Shown: positions 8,585 through 18,021 of the stretch, one piece after another | Numbering within the stretch: the first letter of the stretch is position 1 | How the letters are laid out: each line of letters begins with the position of its first letter | From: Thermus composti | GTDB lineage: Bacteria > Deinococcota > Deinococci > Deinococcales > Thermaceae | Assembly (NCBI RefSeq): GCF_014647535.1 | Contig: NZ_BMPJ01000009.1 | Location: forward strand, 19,267 to 83,266 | Direction of reading: 5' to 3' | Length of the DNA: 64,000 bases | Position numbers and translations under genes: made by a program | Notes under the pieces: model-generated | What the model saw: only the letters and a program-made list of their open reading frames with translations | The model's database searches: none | What the model was told of the DNA's origin: nothing

Positions 8585-8600
8585 AGTATAGCGGTAAATT
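8585..8600. promoter_or_regulatory. Divergent -10 elements, hisC (minus) and HEPN remnant (plus)
   Basis: On minus, TATACT (8590 to 8585) is 6 bases from the hisC ATG. On plus, TAAATT (8595-8600) is 6 bases from the ATG at 8607. Both spacings suit leaderless transcripts. No clear -35 boxes. Confidence 0.4.
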
Positions 8601-8606
8601 CAAGGC

Positions 8607-8987
8607 ATGAACCGGGCCCGGGACTGGCTCCTCCAGGCGGAGAAGGACCTGGAGATGGCCGAGATCGCCAAGGGCGCAGGAAGGCACGAATGGGCCTGTT
8701 TCGCCGCCCAGCAAGCGGCCGAGAAGGCAGTCAAGGCCCTTCACCTCCACTTGGGCCAGGAGGCCTAGGGGTACCTCGTGGCCCGGCTTCTGAAGGAGCT
8801 TCCCCTTCAGGTGCCCCAGGAACTGGTGGAAAAGGCCCGCTATCTGGATGGGCTCTATATCCCTACCCGCTACCCCGACGCCTTTCCCGAGGGGCCTTCG
8901 GCGGAGCACTACGGGCCCTTGCAGAGCGAGGAGGCCATAGGCCATGCCCGTGAGATCCTTGGGTTCGTCCGTGCTCAGATGGCCTAG
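8607..8987 (+). pseudogene. HEPN-domain protein broken by an in-frame stop
   Basis: From ATG 8607 the frame reads MNRARDWLLQAEKDLEMAEIA then HEWACFAAQQAAEKAVKALHLHLGQEA, and stops at TAG 8766-8768. The same frame continues for 72 codons (LVARLLKELPLQVPQELVEKA, then ARYLDGLYIPTRYPDAF) to TAG 8985. Together they make a normal 126-residue minimal HEPN protein. In relatives the stop position is a Trp followed by Gly-His (AWGH), so TGG to TAG explains it. The downstream half has a possible GTG start at 8778. HEPN proteins are typically RNases paired with an MNT nucleotidyltransferase, as here. Probably inactive. Confidence 0.8.
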
Positions 8988-9292
8988 CCGGGAAGAGGTG
9001 GAGGAGGCCCTAAAGGCCTGGCTCGCCCGCCACCCCATCCCTGGGCTCGTGGCCGCGGGCTACTTTGGCTCCTACGCCCGGGGGGAGGCGGGGGTGGGGA
9101 GCGATCTGGACCTTCTCCTCCTGGTGGCGCACTCCCCCCCTGGAAACGCCCCCTGGGGCTTCCCCTAGAGGAGCTTCCTGTGCCCGCGGAGGCTTGGTCT
9201 ACACCCTGGAGGAGTGGAACGGCCTGCTCCAAAGAAGCCCCCGCCTGGCCCGGGTCCTGCGGGAGGAAACCCGCTGGCTCCTTCCTCCCTAG
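8971..9292 (+). pseudogene. MNT-type nucleotidyltransferase (HEPN partner) with two frameshifts
   Basis: The MNT active-site motif GYFGSYARGEAGVGSDLDLLLLV is intact, but the frame then runs into a stop at 9166. Reading resumes in a second frame (WKRPLGLPLEELPVPAEAW, 9141-9196) and a third (VYTLEEWNGLLQRSPRLARV, 9197 on) to TAG 9290. Both shifts fit loss of one base, in C7 at 9134-9140 and in GG at 9196-9197. With one base restored at each, a continuous roughly 107-residue antitoxin is read. GTG 8971 overlaps the HEPN end by 17 bases, the usual TA operon layout. Sequencing error in homopolymers cannot be excluded. Confidence 0.75.
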
Positions 9293-9903
9293 CGCCAGGA
9301 GACCACCCTGTCTAAGGGCAGCCGGTGGGAAGGGTAGCCCTCCTCCGCCGGGTAGCCCAAGGCCACCAGGGCGGGGATGGCGGCGTGGGAAGGAAGCCCC
9401 AGGATCGCCTTCACCCTCTCGGGGTCAAAGCCCAGCATGGGGACGCTCCCCAGGCCATAGGCCTCCAGGAGGAGGAGCAGGTAGCCCAAGAGGATGTAGC
9501 TCTGCCCCGCCGCCCAGGAGGCCCTCTCCTCCTGCCCCATGGCGGCGAAGGCCCGCTGGATGGCCTGCTTCTGGGCCTCCCTTTTCTCCCCCTGGACCCC
9601 GGGGTGGATGACCTCGTCCAGATGGTTTAGGGCGTCCTCGAGGTCGGCGCAAAGGACCAGGACCACGGGGGCCTCCTCCACCTGGGCCTGGCCGAAGGCG
9701 GCCTCCCTAAGGGCCCGCTTGGTGGCGGGGTCCCGCACCACCACGATCCGCCAGGGCTGGAGGTTCCAGGCGGAAGGAGCCCTTAGGGCGGCCTCGAGGA
9801 TCTCCTTGAGAAGCCCCTCGGGCACGGGGGCTTTCCGGTAGCGGCGGATGGAGCGGCGCCTAAGGGCCGCGGTCTTGGCGTCCAGAAGGTGGGTCGCCTC
9901 CAT
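9289..9903 (-). CDS. Nitroreductase-family flavoprotein
   Basis: A 204-residue FMN-dependent NAD(P)H nitroreductase-like protein. RRSIRRYRKAPVP near the N-terminus (FMN phosphate contact), the motif RAPSAWNLQPWRIVVV, and the C-terminal LVALGYPAEEGYPSHR are characteristic. Start ATG 9903 is preferred over upstream in-frame codons because the fold begins here. An AT-rich TTAATATTTG (9911-9920, minus) may be its -10. It lies 47 bases after thiL on the same strand. Physiological substrate unknown. Confidence 0.85.
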   Translation of the reverse strand: MEATHLLDAKTAALRRRSIRRYRKAPVPEGLLKEILEAALRAPSAWNLQPWRIVVVRDPATKRALREAAFGQAQVEEAPVVLVLCADLEDALNHLDEVIHPGVQGEKREAQKQAIQRAFAAMGQEERASWAAGQSYILLGYLLLLLEAYGLGSVPMLGFDPERVKAILGLPSHAAIPALVALGYPAEEGYPSHRLPLDRVVSWR

Positions 9904-9950
9904 ACCCCGCCAAATATTAAGGAGGGCCGGGGGGAAGTTTGTGAAGGCCA

Positions 9951-10892
9951 TCACGGACGGAAGTGGTCGTACCCCTTGCGGGCCACGGGACGCCCTTGGA
10001 AGTACACCCCTTCCCCCTCCAAAACCCTCCCCGCCCGGAAGAGGGGAAGCCCCACCGCCTGGGCCCTCGCCCAAAGCTCGCCCTCCCGCTCGGGAGGCAC
10101 CGCCAAGACCGCCTCAAACTCCTCCCCGCCGTAAAGGACCCACTCCAAAGCCTGCGCCTCGCCCTTCGCCAGGGCCAGGACGTCCGGATAAAGGGGAAGG
10201 GCCTCCACCTCCACCCGGACCCCCGTCTCCGAAAGCTGCCAGAGGGTCTCGGCGAGGCCGTCGGAGGAGTCCAGGCTTCCCCGGGGAAGCCCCGCCAGGG
10301 CCAGAAGGCCAAGCCGGGGAAGGGGGTAAAAGGCCGCTTCCCGGATCTGGGGAAAGGCCTTCAGGTCCACCCCCTGGTAGTGGGCCCAGATGGCCGCCCC
10401 CGTCCGCCCCCAGCGGTCCCCCACCAGGTAGAGGAGATCCCCAGGGAAAGCCCTCCGGGGCAAGGGGGCCTCCGCCCAGGCGTAGCCCGCCACCGTGAGG
10501 GCCACCTCCACCCCGGCGTTGGTGTCCCCCCCGAGGAGGAAGGCCCCAAGCCGCTTGGCCGCCTCCGCCGCCCCCCGCACGAGCTCCAGGACGAAGCCCT
10601 CCTCCAGGTCCTCGGGCAGGAAGAGGCCCAAGGTGAAGCCCAAGGGCCGCCCCATCTTGACGAGGAGGTCCGAGGCGGTGGCCGCCACCCCCCGAAACCC
10701 CACCTCAAAGGGCCCCATGCCCCTTAGGGCCACCTCCCGGTAGAGGAAGCCATCGGTCTTCAGAAGCCAGGCCACCCCCTCCGCCCACACCCCCCCGGCG
10801 TCGTCCCCCGGGGGCAGGGGGGCGGCCTCGGGGTAGCCCAGGGGGGCCAGCTTGGCGAGAAGGGCCCGCTCGCCCAGGTCTTTAAGCCGCAT
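9951..10892 (-). CDS. thiL: Thiamine-monophosphate kinase ThiL
   Basis: A 313-residue AIR-synthase-fold kinase that turns thiamine phosphate into thiamine pyrophosphate, the last step of the pathway. PLPPGDDAGGVW near residue 30 is the Mg-ATP loop. SDLLVKMGRPLGFTLGLFLPE, LLGGDTNAG and the later SLDSSDGLAETL match ThiL blocks. Divergent from the ComB-like gene with only 27 bases between starts, so promoters overlap. No other thi genes nearby. Confidence 0.92.
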   Translation of the reverse strand: MRLKDLGERALLAKLAPLGYPEAAPLPPGDDAGGVWAEGVAWLLKTDGFLYREVALRGMGPFEVGFRGVAATASDLLVKMGRPLGFTLGLFLPEDLEEGFVLELVRGAAEAAKRLGAFLLGGDTNAGVEVALTVAGYAWAEAPLPRRAFPGDLLYLVGDRWGRTGAAIWAHYQGVDLKAFPQIREAAFYPLPRLGLLALAGLPRGSLDSSDGLAETLWQLSETGVRVEVEALPLYPDVLALAKGEAQALEWVLYGGEEFEAVLAVPPEREGELWARAQAVGLPLFRAGRVLEGEGVYFQGRPVARKGYDHFRP

Positions 10893-10902
10893 ACATCCAG
10901 GC

Positions 10903-10919
10903 TAGGGTATCATGGCGGG
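10903..10919 (+). promoter_or_regulatory. -10 element of the ComB-like gene
   Basis: TATCAT at 10908-10913 is followed by 6 bases and the GTG at 10920, a leaderless arrangement. It sits in the 27-base thiL divergent gap. Confidence 0.35.
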
Positions 10920-11636
10920 GTGTGCCGGGTTGACCTGTGCCTGAGGCCGGCCCAAGGTCCCCTGATCCTGGTGGAGGTCCTGCCCGCAGGAAGCGTCCTC
11001 ACCCGGCTTCTCGCCCTGGGGGCCAAAGAGGTCTGGGTGGCCCCGGGCCCCAAGGTGGCCCGCCTTTTGGCCGAGGCCCTGGGCCGGGAGGCGCTCCTTT
11101 TGGGGGAGGTGGAGGGGTTTCCCCCTGAAGGGTTCCACGGGAGGCTTTCCCTTTTGGACCTGGAAAGGACCGAGGTTAGGGGCCGGCGGGCGGTCCTCGT
11201 GGCTCCCCTTCTCAACCAAAGCCTCCTCCCCGGGGAGGAGGAGGTCTATTTGGCGAGCCTCCGGAACGCCAAGGCGGTCTTGGAGCTGGCCAAGCGCCTA
11301 AAGAACCTCACCCTCCGCCCCTCGGGGGCCCCGGACCCCCTCCTCTCCGCCGCCGTGGCCGTGGGCTTCTTGCAAAAAAGGCTCGCCCCCGAAGGGCCTC
11401 CAAACCTCACCACCGCCCTCCTCAAGGCCTTCCCCGATCCCCAGGAGGCCCTCTTCCAAAGCCCGGAGGGCCAGGCCCTCCACAAGGAGGGGCGCACGGA
11501 GGAGCTGGCCTGGGCGAGCCTCATCGGGGTGGACCCGGTGGTGCCCAGGCTCGCCGAGGTGCGCTTCTTCCCCAAGGAGGCCCACGGCCTAAGCCAGGAC
11601 CGCTACGCCCAAAGGTACGTGCCATGGAGCGCCTGA
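10920..11636 (+). CDS. Divergent ComB-like (2-phosphosulfolactate phosphatase family) protein
   Basis: A 238-residue protein that follows the ComB fold order: strand plus ALGAKEVWVAPG, then LLGEVEGFPPEGFHGRLSLLDL, then VRGRRAVLVAPLLNQS, and a C-terminal helix region. Family members keep DVLRATTT, ERGG and a TTNGT-like loop. Here these read VEVLPAGSV, EVEG and APLLNQS, so the presumed catalytic acid and phosphate-binding residues are missing. Enzyme activity is therefore doubtful. GTG start with a -10 six bases upstream. It overlaps the next glycosyltransferase gene by 13 bases, so the two are co-translated. Confidence 0.55.
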   Translation: MCRVDLCLRPAQGPLILVEVLPAGSVLTRLLALGAKEVWVAPGPKVARLLAEALGREALLLGEVEGFPPEGFHGRLSLLDLERTEVRGRRAVLVAPLLNQSLLPGEEEVYLASLRNAKAVLELAKRLKNLTLRPSGAPDPLLSAAVAVGFLQKRLAPEGPPNLTTALLKAFPDPQEALFQSPEGQALHKEGRTEELAWASLIGVDPVVPRLAEVRFFPKEAHGLSQDRYAQRYVPWSA

Positions 11637-12328
11637 CCCTCCTCGGCCTCCCCTTAGACCCTGTGGACATGGAGGAGGCCCTAAGGCGCATCGGGGGCTT
11701 CCTCCAGGGGGAGGGAACCCGCCAGGTGGTGACCCTCAACCCCGAGATCGCCGTAAGGGCCCAGGAGGACGAGGCCCTGAGGCGGGCCATCCTCGAGGCC
11801 GACCTCATCACCCCGGACGGGGTGGGGATCCTCTGGGCGGTGCGGCGCCTCCACGGCCTGTCCCTTAAAGAAAGGGTCACGGGGGTGGACCTCACCCTGG
11901 CCCTCTTCCGCCGCTTCCCCGGGATCCGGGTCTACCTCCTCGGGGGGAAGCCAGGGGTGGCGGAGCGGGCCGCCCGGGAAGTGGAGCGCCTGGGAGGTGT
12001 GGTGGTGGGCTTCCACCACGGCTACTTCCAGGAGGAGGCCCCGGTGGTGGCGGCCATCCGGGAAGCCCGCCCCGACCTCCTCCTGGTGGGCATGGGGGAA
12101 AGGCAGGAGACCTTCATCCACCGCCACAAGGCCCACCTGGGGGCCCGGGTGGCCATGGGGGTGGGGGGCACCCTGGACGTCCTGGCGGGGGAGGCGAGGC
12201 GCCCCCCCCTCTGGGCCCAAAGGCTTGGCCTGGAGTGGCTCCTAAGGGTGGGGCTGGACCCCAAGCGCTGGCGCCGGGCCCCGAGGCTTTTCCGCTTCGC
12301 TTACCTGGTCCTCAGGGAAAGGCGCTAG
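11624..12328 (+). CDS. WecG/TagA/CpsF-family glycosyltransferase
   Basis: A 234-residue GT26 enzyme. Hallmarks are VTLNPEIAVRAQED, LITPDGVGILWAVR with the conserved Asp, the segment RVYLLGGKPGVAERAARE, and the C-terminal VAMGVGGTLDVLAGEARRPP followed by GLEWLLR. Family members add N-acetylmannosamine or a similar sugar to a lipid-linked acceptor in teichoic acid, ECA or capsule synthesis. In Thermus the acceptor is probably a cell-envelope polymer. Overlaps the ComB-like gene by 13 bases. Confidence 0.9.
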   Translation: MERLTLLGLPLDPVDMEEALRRIGGFLQGEGTRQVVTLNPEIAVRAQEDEALRRAILEADLITPDGVGILWAVRRLHGLSLKERVTGVDLTLALFRRFPGIRVYLLGGKPGVAERAAREVERLGGVVVGFHHGYFQEEAPVVAAIREARPDLLLVGMGERQETFIHRHKAHLGARVAMGVGGTLDVLAGEARRPPLWAQRLGLEWLLRVGLDPKRWRRAPRLFRFAYLVLRERR

Positions 12329-12331
12329 AAT
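12326..12331 (+). promoter_or_regulatory. -10 element of the TPR-protein gene
   Basis: TAGAAT overlaps the stop codon of the glycosyltransferase gene (12326-12328) and is 6 bases before the ATG at 12338. This suggests a separate leaderless transcript. Confidence 0.45.
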
Positions 12332-12337
12332 GGCCCC

Positions 12338-14221
12338 ATGAAGCGTCTTTGGGTAGGTCTTTTTCTCCTCGGCCTCGCCCTGGGCCAAGGCCTCGTCCTC
12401 CCCTTTGAGGGGCCCCAAGGGTACACCCTGGCCCAGGCCTTCGCCCAAGGCCTGAAGGCCCCGCCCCCCACCCTCCTCGCCCTTCTCCTCCCCGACCTCC
12501 CCTGGCGGGGAAGCTACGAGCTTGCCGGGGGGCTCTACACCAAGGCGGGGGCCCGGCTCGCCCAGGCGGCCACGGGGGCGGACTGGGTCCTTCTGGGGCG
12601 GGAAGAGGCGGGGGGGCTCAGGCTCTTCCTGGCCCGCAAAGGGGGGGTCAAGGAGGGCCTCTTCCCCACCCCCGAGCTCGGGTGGCTATGGCTCCAGGGG
12701 GAGGGCCTCGCCCCCCGCTTTAGCCCCCTCCCCACGCCCTCCCTCCCGGAGGAAAGGCTTCGGGCCCTGGCCCAAGGGGAGGACCCAGACCCCCTCCACC
12801 GGTCGGCTTTGGACCTGAAGGAAGGCCGGGGTAGCGGGCTTCTTGAGGGGCTTCTTCCCCAGAGGCTTCTTCTCCTCTGGCAGGGGAGGCTTCCCAGGGC
12901 CTACGAGGCCTTCCGGCTCCTCGCCGAGGGGAAGCGGGAGGAGGCCTTGGCCCTGGCGGAGGCCATGGGGGAGGGGGACGTCCTGGAAAGGACGGCGGCC
13001 CACCTGGTCTATAGGATCCTCGAGGACGAGCGCTGGAAGGCCTCGGCGAGGCGGCTTGCGGAGGCCTTCCCCGAGCTTCCCCTGGCCTGGGAGGAGGTGA
13101 GCTTCGCCGCCTTCCAAGAGGGGAAGGGAGAAGAGGCCAAAGAAGCCCTCCTCAAGGCCCTCGCCCTCCGCCCGGACTCCTGGCTCTACTGGACCAACCT
13201 GGGCTGGGCCTACCACCTCACCGGGGACCTCCCCCGGGCCATCCGGGCCTCAGAAAGGGCGGTGGCCCTAGAGCCCAACGCCACCGCCTACTACAACCTG
13301 GGGCTCTTTAGGGCCATCTACGGGGACTTCCTGGGGGCCAAGGCCGCCTACGACCGGGCCCTGAGGCTGGACCAGGGGGAGGACTATCCCGAGGCGCTAA
13401 AAGACTTGGAGGAGCGGGAAGAGCCCCTCGCCCTCTTCTTCCGGGCCTACCTTTCCGAGCGGGTGGGCCTCCCCGCCAAGCCCCTCTACGAGGCCTTCCT
13501 GAAGGCCCACCCCCGCCACCCCGCCGCCTTCGCCGCAAGAAGGGCCCTGGCCAGGGAGGCGGAGGCCCCCAAGCTTTCCCTGAGGAAGCTCACCCTCATC
13601 CCCGGGGACATGGACGCCAGGCCCTTCCGGGCGGGCGAGGCCATCTTCCCCGAGGTGGCCCTGGAAAGAAGGCCCTACCTCCCCAAGGCCACCCTCACCA
13701 CCCGCCTTTACCGGGAAGGCACCCTCCTTGCCCAGGAGGAAAAGCCCCTCGCCTTCCCCCCCCTCACCGTGGCCCTCTCGGAGGTGGCCCCGCCCGTGAT
13801 CCCCGAAGCCCCCGGGCGCTACCTCCTGGAGGTGGCCTACGGGGAGACCGCCTTGCGGGTGGAGCTGGAGGTAGGCCCGCCGAGCCTGGCCCGGAAGCTC
13901 TACGCCTTGGGCCTCGAGGCCAAGGACCTCTCGGGCCGCCCCCTCCTCACCCCCAAGGAGGCCCTGGGGGAAAACGGAGAGACCCTCCTTTTGCAAAGGA
14001 CCCGGCATGCCCTCCAGGAAGCGGCCCCGCTGGCCACCGCGGGAAGCCTGGGAAAGCCCCTGGAAAAGGGACCCTACGCCGGGAAAAGCGTCCGGGAGAT
14101 CCTGCAAGCGCCCCCAGAGGAGGCGGTCCGGGCCTTCTTCCAGGCGGTCCTGGAAGACCCCGCCCTCCTGGGCGAAAACGACGTGGTCAACGCCTTCGTG
14201 AACTGGCTGCTTGGGGAGTGA
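12338..14221 (+). CDS. Secreted tetratricopeptide-repeat protein
   Basis: A 627-residue protein with an N-terminal signal peptide (MKRLWVGLFLLGLALGQG, cleavage near the AxG/Q). About residues 200-350 hold helical repeats with TPR spacing, clearest at SWLYWTNLGWAYHLTGDLPRA and NATAYYNLGLFRAIYGDFLGA. The C-terminal half (from about 415) is beta-rich (LSLRKLTLIPGDMDARPF) and unlike a known family. Probably a periplasmic or envelope scaffold. Followed at once by a strong intrinsic terminator. Exact role unknown. Confidence 0.75.
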   Translation: MKRLWVGLFLLGLALGQGLVLPFEGPQGYTLAQAFAQGLKAPPPTLLALLLPDLPWRGSYELAGGLYTKAGARLAQAATGADWVLLGREEAGGLRLFLARKGGVKEGLFPTPELGWLWLQGEGLAPRFSPLPTPSLPEERLRALAQGEDPDPLHRSALDLKEGRGSGLLEGLLPQRLLLLWQGRLPRAYEAFRLLAEGKREEALALAEAMGEGDVLERTAAHLVYRILEDERWKASARRLAEAFPELPLAWEEVSFAAFQEGKGEEAKEALLKALALRPDSWLYWTNLGWAYHLTGDLPRAIRASERAVALEPNATAYYNLGLFRAIYGDFLGAKAAYDRALRLDQGEDYPEALKDLEEREEPLALFFRAYLSERVGLPAKPLYEAFLKAHPRHPAAFAARRALAREAEAPKLSLRKLTLIPGDMDARPFRAGEAIFPEVALERRPYLPKATLTTRLYREGTLLAQEEKPLAFPPLTVALSEVAPPVIPEAPGRYLLEVAYGETALRVELEVGPPSLARKLYALGLEAKDLSGRPLLTPKEALGENGETLLLQRTRHALQEAAPLATAGSLGKPLEKGPYAGKSVREILQAPPEEAVRAFFQAVLEDPALLGENDVVNAFVNWLLGE

Positions 14222-14231
14222 GGAACAGGCT

Positions 14232-14260
14232 GCCCCCCGGGAGGACCCGGGGGGCTTTCT
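14232..14260 (+). terminator. Rho-independent terminator after the TPR gene
   Basis: A perfect 10-bp stem GCCCCCCGGG / CCCGGGGGGC (14232-14241, 14246-14255) with loop AGGA and then TTTCT. It abuts the 3' end of the convergent tRNA, so it may also block read-through from that side, although no T-run follows on minus. Confidence 0.8.
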
Positions 14261-14335
14261 GGTGGAGCCGACGGGACTCGAACCCGTGACCTCCTGAGTG
14301 CGATTCAGGCGCGCTCCCAGCTGCGCCACGGCCCC
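14260..14335 (-). tRNA. tRNA-Ala(CGC), CCA encoded
   Basis: Reading minus from 14335: acceptor GGGGCCG pairs with CGGCTCC, D-stem GCGC/GCGC, anticodon stem CCTGA/TCAGG with loop ATCGCAC (anticodon CGC), variable AGGTC, T-arm ACGGG-TTCGAGT-CCCGT, discriminator A and a genomic CCA. The third acceptor pair is G3-U70, the identity element of alanyl-tRNA, which agrees with the Ala-CGC anticodon reading GCG. Length 76 with CCA. Stands alone, convergent to the TPR gene. Confidence 0.95.
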
Positions 14336-14373
14336 ACGCGCCCTTTAGGGTACGCGAGGGGGAGGGGCTTTGT

Positions 14374-14712
14374 CTAGCCCCCCTCCTTAAGCCGCACCTC
14401 CACCCGGCCCTTCTTGTCCTTCACGGAGAGGGTGGCCTTGGCCTTGCCCTTGCGGTACTCCGCTTTCCACTCCTTCTTCTTCACCTGGTACTTGGTGCGC
14501 ACCCAACCCCGGCGGCGCAGGTCCTCGTCGTGGTAGCGGAAGACCGCCTCCGCCCGGGAGGCGCCATAGACCACCAGGATCCCCTGGGGCTCCGCCACCC
14601 GCTCCACCACCACCGCCTGGGGGAAAAGACCCAAGGAAAGCTCCGCCGTCACCCGGACCTCCAAGGCCCAGGCCAGGGCCAAAAAGGGAAGGGCAAGAAT
14701 CAAGCGCCGCAT
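14374..14712 (-). CDS. Small secreted protein of unknown function
   Basis: A 112-residue protein with a signal peptide (MRRLILALPFLALAWALE). The mature part has a beta-rich segment VRVTAELSLGLFPQAVVVERV and ends in a very basic stretch (YQVKKKEWKAEYRKGKAKATL). ATG 14712 is chosen over an upstream in-frame codon at 14730 because the signal peptide starts there. No family recognised. The basic mature region suggests binding to an acidic envelope polymer or nucleic acid, which is a guess. Confidence 0.6.
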   Translation of the reverse strand: MRRLILALPFLALAWALEVRVTAELSLGLFPQAVVVERVAEPQGILVVYGASRAEAVFRYHDEDLRRRGWVRTKYQVKKKEWKAEYRKGKAKATLSVKDKKGRVEVRLKEGG

Positions 14713-14762
14713 GCCCCAAGGGTATCCCAAGACAACCCCTTTTAGGTGAAAGCCTCCTCAAG

Positions 14763-14768
14763 TAGACT
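14763..14768 (+). promoter_or_regulatory. -10 element of ddrA
   Basis: TAGACT, 6 bases before the GTG at 14775. No Shine-Dalgarno fits between, so a leaderless mRNA is likely. Confidence 0.45.
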
Positions 14769-14774
14769 TAAAGG

Positions 14775-15406
14775 GTGGACGAAGTCTGGCGGAAACTGGC
14801 CGAGCCCTTTCCTCCGGGAGAGGTCCAGTGGCGGGTGGAAGCCCTTTCCCGGGACAAGAAGCGGGCCTTGGTGGTCCCTTACGTGGACGCCCGCACCGTC
14901 TTGGACCGCTTGGACAAGGTGGTGGGGCCCGAAGGTTGGCACGACGCCTACGAGGTCCTCTCCGACCAGGAGCGCACCTTAAGGGACGAGCGGGGGGAGC
15001 GGAAGGAAAGGCTTTGCGAGGTGAAGTGCCGCCTCACGGTCCTCGGGGTCACCAAGGAGGACGTGGGCGAGGGGGACACCTTAAAGGCCGCCTTCTCCGA
15101 CGCCCTCAAGCGGGCGGCGGTGAAGTTCGGGGTGGGGCGGTACCTCTACCGCCTGGAGAAGCAGTGGGTGGACTACGACCCGGAGAAGGGGCGCTTCACC
15201 CCGCCCAAGCTCCCCGAGCCCGAGGACGAGGCGGAAGAGGAGGAAAAGCCCGAGGCCTACCGCCTCATAGACCAGCTCCTGGAGCGCCTGAAGGAAAAGG
15301 GCCTGGGCAAGGAGGCGGCCCGGATCATCACCAAATACGGGGGCTACGGCAAGACCCCTGAGGAGACCCGGCGCCTCTACGGGGAGCTTCGGGCCCTCCT
15401 CAAGGG

Positions 15407-15410
<4 letters not shown>
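14775..15410 (+). CDS. DdrA-like Rad52/Rad22-family single-strand annealing protein
   Basis: A 211-residue protein. The N-terminal 140 residues carry the Rad52/22 core: WRVEALSRDKKRALVVPYVDARTV, GPEGWHDAYEV, and the helix LKAAFSDALKRAAVKFGVGRYLY, which is the best-conserved motif of DdrA and Rad52. An acidic linker (PEDEAEEEEKPE) leads to a helical tail resembling the C-terminal region of DdrA. In Deinococcus DdrA protects DNA 3' ends after damage. GTG start, leaderless promoter. Its stop overlaps the phosphoesterase start (ATGA), forming ddrA-phosphoesterase-rsmA. Confidence 0.8.
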
Positions 15411-16958
<1,548 letters not shown>

Positions 16959-16983
16959 CCAAACCTTGCCCCCAAGAAGGAGC

Positions 16984-17122
16984 GCTACACCGTTTGGCCC
17001 TCCCTTGGTGTAGCCCACTCCCCTTGCCCCGAGAAGGGGGTGGTAAGATGGGCGGGAAAAGAGGCAGGGCCTTGGGGGTTAGGGTCCTGTCCTCGTGAAG
17101 AGATGCACGAAAGGAGGGGACC
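16984..17122 (+). promoter_or_regulatory. Leader of the nqo operon: inverted repeat, -10 and RBS
   Basis: An 8-bp inverted repeat GCTACACC (16984-16991) / GGTGTAGC (17007-17014), 15 bases apart, lies upstream of a possible -10 TAAGAT (17044-17049). TTGCCC at 17024 is too close to be its -35. AAGGAGG at 17111-17117 serves the TTG start at 17123. The repeat has no following T-run, so it is more likely an operator than a terminator of rsmA. Confidence 0.4.
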
Positions 17123-17482
17123 TTGGCGCCGGTTGCGGAGTACGTGAACGTCCTGATCTACCTGGGGGTGGCCCTCTTCATCGGGGTGGCGGCCCTTGTG
17201 GCGGGGGCCCTCCTCGGCCCCAAGAAGCCGGGGCGGGCCAAGCTCATGCCCTACGAGTCGGGGAACGACCCCGCCGGGGAGGTGAAGCGCTTTCCCGTCC
17301 ACTTCTACGTAGTGGCCATGCTCTTCATCCTCTTTGACGTGGAGGTGGCCTTCCTCTGGCCCTACGCCGTGAGCGCGGGCGGGCTTGGCCTCTATGGCTT
17401 CCTCGGGGTTCTGGCCTTCACCCTCCTCCTCTTCGTGGGCTTCCTCTACGAGTGGTGGAAGGGGGTGATGCGGTGGCACTGA
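17123..17482 (+). CDS. nqo7: NADH-quinone oxidoreductase subunit 7 (NuoA/Nqo7)
   Basis: A 119-residue membrane subunit with three transmembrane helices. [11 protein letters not shown] is the conserved matrix-side loop near the quinone site, and [12 protein letters not shown] carries the acidic residues of TM2. Start is TTG at 17123, fixed by AAGGAGG five bases upstream and by family length. First gene of the 14-gene operon that builds the complex I hydrophilic arm and proton-pumping arm. Confidence 0.95.
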   Translation: MAPVAEYVNVLIYLGVALFIGVAALVAGALLGPKKPGRAKLMPYESGNDPAGEVKRFPVHFYVVAMLFILFDVEVAFLWPYAVSAGGLGLYGFLGVLAFTLLLFVGFLYEWWKGVMRWH

Positions 17483-18018
17483 AGGACCTGTTTGAGCGGG
17501 ACGTGCAGGAGCTGGAAAGGGAGGGGATCCTCTTCACCACCCTGGAAAAGCTGGTGGCCTGGGGGCGGAGCAACTCCCTGTGGCCCGCCACCTTCGGCCT
17601 CGCCTGCTGCGCCATAGAGATGATGGCCTCCACGGACGCCAGGAACGACCTGGCCCGCTTCGGGAGCGAGGTCTTCCGGGCAAGCCCCCGCCAGGCGGAC
17701 GTGATGATCGTGGCGGGCAGGCTCTCCAAGAAGATGGCCCCGGTGATGCGCCGGGTCTGGGAGCAGATGCCCGACCCCAAGTGGGTGATCTCCATGGGGG
17801 CCTGCGCCAGCTCCGGGGGGATGTTCAACAACTACGCCATCGTGCAGAACGTGGACTCGGTGGTGCCCGTGGACGTCTACGTCCCCGGCTGCCCTCCCCG
17901 CCCCGAGGCCCTCATCTACGCGGTGATGCAGCTCCAGAAAAAGATCCGGGGCCAGGCCTACGACGAAAAGGGGCGGAAGCTTCCCCCCGTGGCCGCCTGG
18001 CAACGGACGAGGGGGTGA
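17473..18018 (+). CDS. nqo6: NADH-quinone oxidoreductase subunit 6 (NuoB/Nqo6)
   Basis: A 181-residue subunit that binds the terminal Fe-S cluster N2, the electron donor to quinone. The vicinal cysteines C45-C46 in [11 protein letters not shown], then GACASSGG and VPGCPPRPE give all four ligands. Start GTG 17473 overlaps the end of nqo7 by 10 bases. An in-frame GTG at 17452 would only add a short extension that encodes the nqo7 C-terminus in another frame. Confidence 0.96.
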   Translation: MALKDLFERDVQELEREGILFTTLEKLVAWGRSNSLWPATFGLACCAIEMMASTDARNDLARFGSEVFRASPRQADVMIVAGRLSKKMAPVMRRVWEQMPDPKWVISMGACASSGGMFNNYAIVQNVDSVVPVDVYVPGCPPRPEALIYAVMQLQKKIRGQAYDEKGRKLPPVAAWQRTRG

Positions 18019-18021
18019 GGC

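Noticed and set aside
9289..10074. Nitroreductase start at 10074 with a 57-residue leader
   Set aside because: That leader is thiL coding read in another frame, and the conserved fold begins at the ATG 9903.
16984..17014. Inverted repeat as a terminator of rsmA
   Set aside because: The loop is 15 bases and no T-run follows on either strand. An operator is more likely.
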